From: an uncultured Roseiflexaceae bacterium
GTDB taxonomy: Bacteria; Chloroflexota; Chloroflexia; Chloroflexales; Roseiflexaceae
Direction: 5' to 3'
NCBI GenBank assembly: GCA_903868295.1
Contig: CAIPUQ010000239.1
Span: 1-8,651 of the forward strand
Length of the DNA stretch: 8,651 bases
A model generated the notes under the pieces. It saw only the letters and a program-made list of their open reading frames with translations. It was not told where the DNA came from and searched no databases. Of the stretch, positions 5,989 to 8,651 are shown piece after piece. The translations under genes were made by a program, and so were the position numbers. The first letter of the stretch is position 1; each line of letters opens with the position of its first letter.

Positions 5989-8651
5989 ATGCAACACAAC
6001 GCGTTAGAAAGTGGACGGCATCTTCGCGAGCGAATGAGTAATCATGCGCCGTGGGGGGTTATCCATCTTGATGCAAATCTCAAGATTGCGGGAGTCAATG
6101 AATGGGTCCTCGAGACGTTTGGATTCGAGGAACAATCGCTCATTGAACAACACATTTCTTCATTTCTATACCTCCGAGATCGAGACATAACTCTCTCCAT
6201 TACAGGTACGGTAACAGGCGAAGATACGCACCTGGACGAGGCATATGTGAAGACAGATGCTTCTTCAGTGCAGTACACGCTCCTGATTCGCAAAAACGCA
6301 GATATCGGCACTGTCAGCATTGCATTTGCTCCTGCCCCATCTGTCCCTACCGAACGCTTGGTACTGCTCGCGGTTCAAGAATTTATCGCAGATATTGAAC
6401 GCCATCAGTCGCTCGAATCCCTCAATCATGCGCTCCAAAAGAGCCTCAGGCAACTGAATCTCGGCGTGTTCTGTGCGCTCACACAAGAGCCGCAGCGCAT
6501 CGCAGGCCGTTCCCGCAAGCTCGATAACGAGACACTCTACGATTTCTTGGGGATTTGGATATTTGGACACCGAACACCCATCGAAAAAGTCGCAGATTCA
6601 AAGACCATTTCACGGTTGTTTGGTGTTTCGGAATTAGATCCGAGGACGATTGATGTCAGGAAGTTTTTTGATTCGATTCTTGACAAGAACGTCTCTCAAA
6701 AATTTGCAGAACGGTTTTCGATGGCTGGGTTGAATCATGTCATCTCGTTTCCTTTGCATTCACGCGACGAAGTAATCGGCATCCTCTCGTTCATGGGCCC
6801 CTTTGTGTCGCATGATGCACTGAGCCACTTCAGCACATATTTGCATTTCATCCAAGGCATGTTTGCGCAAATCTACGAACGCGCAATGCTCGAGGCACAA
6901 GTCAAACGCTTGCAACGACTCAATCGTTGGATCAATGCCTTGTCACAGATTACGCAGACCGAAGGGTTTTTTTCACACATCGCACATGCCTGCATAGATA
7001 TGTTTGATGTGCAACATGTGTTCGTGCTTCTCAAAGATGCCGATGATCATTCAGCGCTCATCGCGGTGGCAACAGGCGCCGAAGCCGAGGCATCAGTGCC
7101 CTATTTGTGGCATGTACTGACGCCGGAACCACAACGTATTATCGGATCGAACGTCAGCACGGACCCATTCCTTAAATACATACAAACACGCGTGGTAGTC
7201 AAAGTTGCCCTCATCGTCCCGCTCGTTCAAACGGGGCAGTGCTACGGGGCAATCTATATCACGCATCCACACGAAGAGTTTTTGTCCCCGAATGACCTTG
7301 TCTACGCCGAACAGCTAGGCGAGTACGTTTCGAACGCATATGCCAAACTCACCTTCGCACAATCCCTTGATCGATCAGAAAAACGCTATCGATTATTGTT
7401 GAATGAATCGAGTAACCCCGTCTTGGTGGTGAACAGACACGATGAAGTGCTGCACATCAATCACGCAGGTCGGCGATTTGTGGGTATCGATGATGAATCG
7501 ACGGTGCTCCTGAGCGATGTTCTCGCTCTCACAAGCACATCATCGTGGCAGCATGAGCGCGAGCGCCTCATTCGCCGCGAAGTCGACAAGGTGTTTTGGC
7601 AGGGTGAAGCACTCAATGTTATGCGTCAAACCAAAACACCGTTCGAAGCAGAAGTCATTTGTGTGCAGCAAAGTGATGGTCACATCGAGTTTCTGGTTAC
7701 ATTTCACGACATCACCGACCGTCTCCATGCAGAACAGCAATACCAACTCCGCGAAAACGAACTCGATTTATTCCAACATATCACGTCTGTTGTCAACAGT
7801 TCGCTGAACCTCGATGAGCTATTGGAACGGGCATTAGACATCTTCGAAGAGGTCGGGTTTGGTAGCATGTATGGAATTTTGCTCCTCGACGAAAACCGCG
7901 CACCGTACCTCGCAGCACATCGCCATTTGCCCATTGACCTGCTACAACGCTTGCAGTCCGACCCCATCGCACTCCGTGGCGGCATTGACCTCGTATTGAG
8001 TAGTACCGAACAGAAAGATTACACCAGCGTTGTTTCGTTGAAAAACATCGTCAACAACGAGTTAATCGCCCAATTCGGTAATTTGATTGGCGCAAAAATT
8101 TCTGTGGACGACAAAACAATCGGTGCGGTCCTTGCGTCCCGTCCGTTTCTGAGCGCCCCTGATTTCACCCCGCGCGACATGCAAATATTGCATGCAGTCG
8201 CAAATCAACTTGCCCGCAGTATTACCAATGCACGATTGCATCATTCTTTGCAAGTCGCAGCAGACCGCAATAGTATGCTCTATAACGATGCTGAAAAAAC
8301 CCGCGCGCATCTGTCTTCGGTCATCGAAAACTCCCCGGATGCACTTGTGTTGTTGCAGCGTGAATCCTGGTCAATGCGTGTCCTCAACGAAGACCCCTTT
8401 GTGCTCTGGGGATACGGCTACGGTTCACTCCAACAAAAATCGTTGCAGTCGATTTGTGCACCAGATCAAATGACAGTAATGAACGAACATCTTGCGCGTA
8501 TCGGAATTCACCCGTCGTATAGTTTCGAGTGTGGGCTGCTCCGCGCTGACGGTTCGCAGTTTACGGCATTGATATCTGCCAATACTGTCAATGCTGACGA
8601 GGTACTCCTCAGCATCCGCGATATTACCCCGATGCGCATGCTCGAATCACG
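5989..8651 (+). CDS. Large soluble multidomain PAS/GAF sensor protein, C-terminus beyond the window
   Basis: An uninterrupted plus-strand frame of 887 full codons reaches the right edge. I prefer the ATG at 5989, with GAGG 7 nt upstream, over the in-frame ATG at 5974, which has none and lies on the likely transcript start. Domains by pattern: PAS-like about 18-110 (GVIHLDANLKIAGVN); degenerate GAF-like about 145-300 (HVISFPLHSRDEVIGILSF); GAF about 315-462 (ALIVPLVQTGQCYGAIYI); PAS about 463-585 (RYRLLLNESSNPVLVVN, ending HDITDR at 573-578); GAF about 598-752; PAS about 772-885 (SSVIENSPDALVLL, ending IRDITPMR). No TM segments or signal peptide are seen, so it is cytosolic. Such arrays usually feed a histidine kinase, GGDEF/EAL or phosphatase domain; that part is outside, so the output is unknown. 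No cofactor-binding residue is certain. It is transcribed divergently from metYX. Confidence 0.88.
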   Translation, partial: MQHNALESGRHLRERMSNHAPWGVIHLDANLKIAGVNEWVLETFGFEEQSLIEQHISSFLYLRDRDITLSITGTVTGEDTHLDEAYVKTDASSVQYTLLIRKNADIGTVSIAFAPAPSVPTERLVLLAVQEFIADIERHQSLESLNHALQKSLRQLNLGVFCALTQEPQRIAGRSRKLDNETLYDFLGIWIFGHRTPIEKVADSKTISRLFGVSELDPRTIDVRKFFDSILDKNVSQKFAERFSMAGLNHVISFPLHSRDEVIGILSFMGPFVSHDALSHFSTYLHFIQGMFAQIYERAMLEAQVKRLQRLNRWINALSQITQTEGFFSHIAHACIDMFDVQHVFVLLKDADDHSALIAVATGAEAEASVPYLWHVLTPEPQRIIGSNVSTDPFLKYIQTRVVVKVALIVPLVQTGQCYGAIYITHPHEEFLSPNDLVYAEQLGEYVSNAYAKLTFAQSLDRSEKRYRLLLNESSNPVLVVNRHDEVLHINHAGRRFVGIDDESTVLLSDVLALTSTSSWQHERERLIRREVDKVFWQGEALNVMRQTKTPFEAEVICVQQSDGHIEFLVTFHDITDRLHAEQQYQLRENELDLFQHITSVVNSSLNLDELLERALDIFEEVGFGSMYGILLLDENRAPYLAAHRHLPIDLLQRLQSDPIALRGGIDLVLSSTEQKDYTSVVSLKNIVNNELIAQFGNLIGAKISVDDKTIGAVLASRPFLSAPDFTPRDMQILHAVANQLARSITNARLHHSLQVAADRNSMLYNDAEKTRAHLSSVIENSPDALVLLQRESWSMRVLNEDPFVLWGYGYGSLQQKSLQSICAPDQMTVMNEHLARIGIHPSYSFECGLLRADGSQFTALISANTVNADEVLLSIRDITPMRMLES

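Overview
The window looks like chromosomal DNA from a bacterium of moderate GC content, judged by eye. I suspect Chloroflexota (Chloroflexia-like). The basis is a long soluble PAS/GAF sensor, a metY-metX operon under a SAM-I riboswitch, and a membrane protein whose outer module resembles a beta-rich module I associate with that phylum. This assignment is inference from style; no rRNA or marker gene is present. I saw no tRNA, rRNA, CRISPR array, insertion sequence or integrase.

Minus strand, right to left, the main story is methionine synthesis. A strong TTGACA-17-TATACT promoter near 5925-5953 drives a leader of about 255 nt. The leader carries a SAM-I (S-box) riboswitch (5763-5899) and an intrinsic terminator with seven U (5682-5715). 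An antiterminator pairing between the 3' side of P1 and the 5' side of the terminator stem can be read directly. Behind it lie metY (5663-4380, O-acetylhomoserine sulfhydrylase) and, 20 nt later, metX (4359-3241, homoserine O-acetyltransferase). Together they make homocysteine from homoserine, acetyl-CoA and sulfide, and SAM should shut the operon off.

Further left on the same strand come three more genes: a small soluble zinc-binding anti-sigma-like protein (about 3105-2875) with no sigma factor beside it; a 57-residue single-pass membrane protein (2780-2607) with a perfect Shine-Dalgarno; and, 39 nt later, a FadD-like acyl-CoA ligase (2567-867). The ligase is followed by a perfect 16-bp hairpin (825-859). 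A TATAAT box then introduces a GTG-started membrane protein (782 to beyond base 1), cut by the left edge.

Plus strand: only one gene, divergent from metYX. It is a large cytoplasmic sensor with alternating PAS and GAF domains (5989 to beyond 8651), cut by the right edge before its output domain. Its extended -10 box (TGCTAAAAT) lies 3 bp from the metY -35 box, so the two promoters share one short region.

The clearest regulatory device is the SAM-I riboswitch, a known class, here with a somewhat long P3 arm. The less explained items are the orphan mini anti-sigma protein, the conserved-looking small membrane protein paired with the ligase, the U-less perfect hairpin, and the coupling of the sensor promoter to the methionine promoter.
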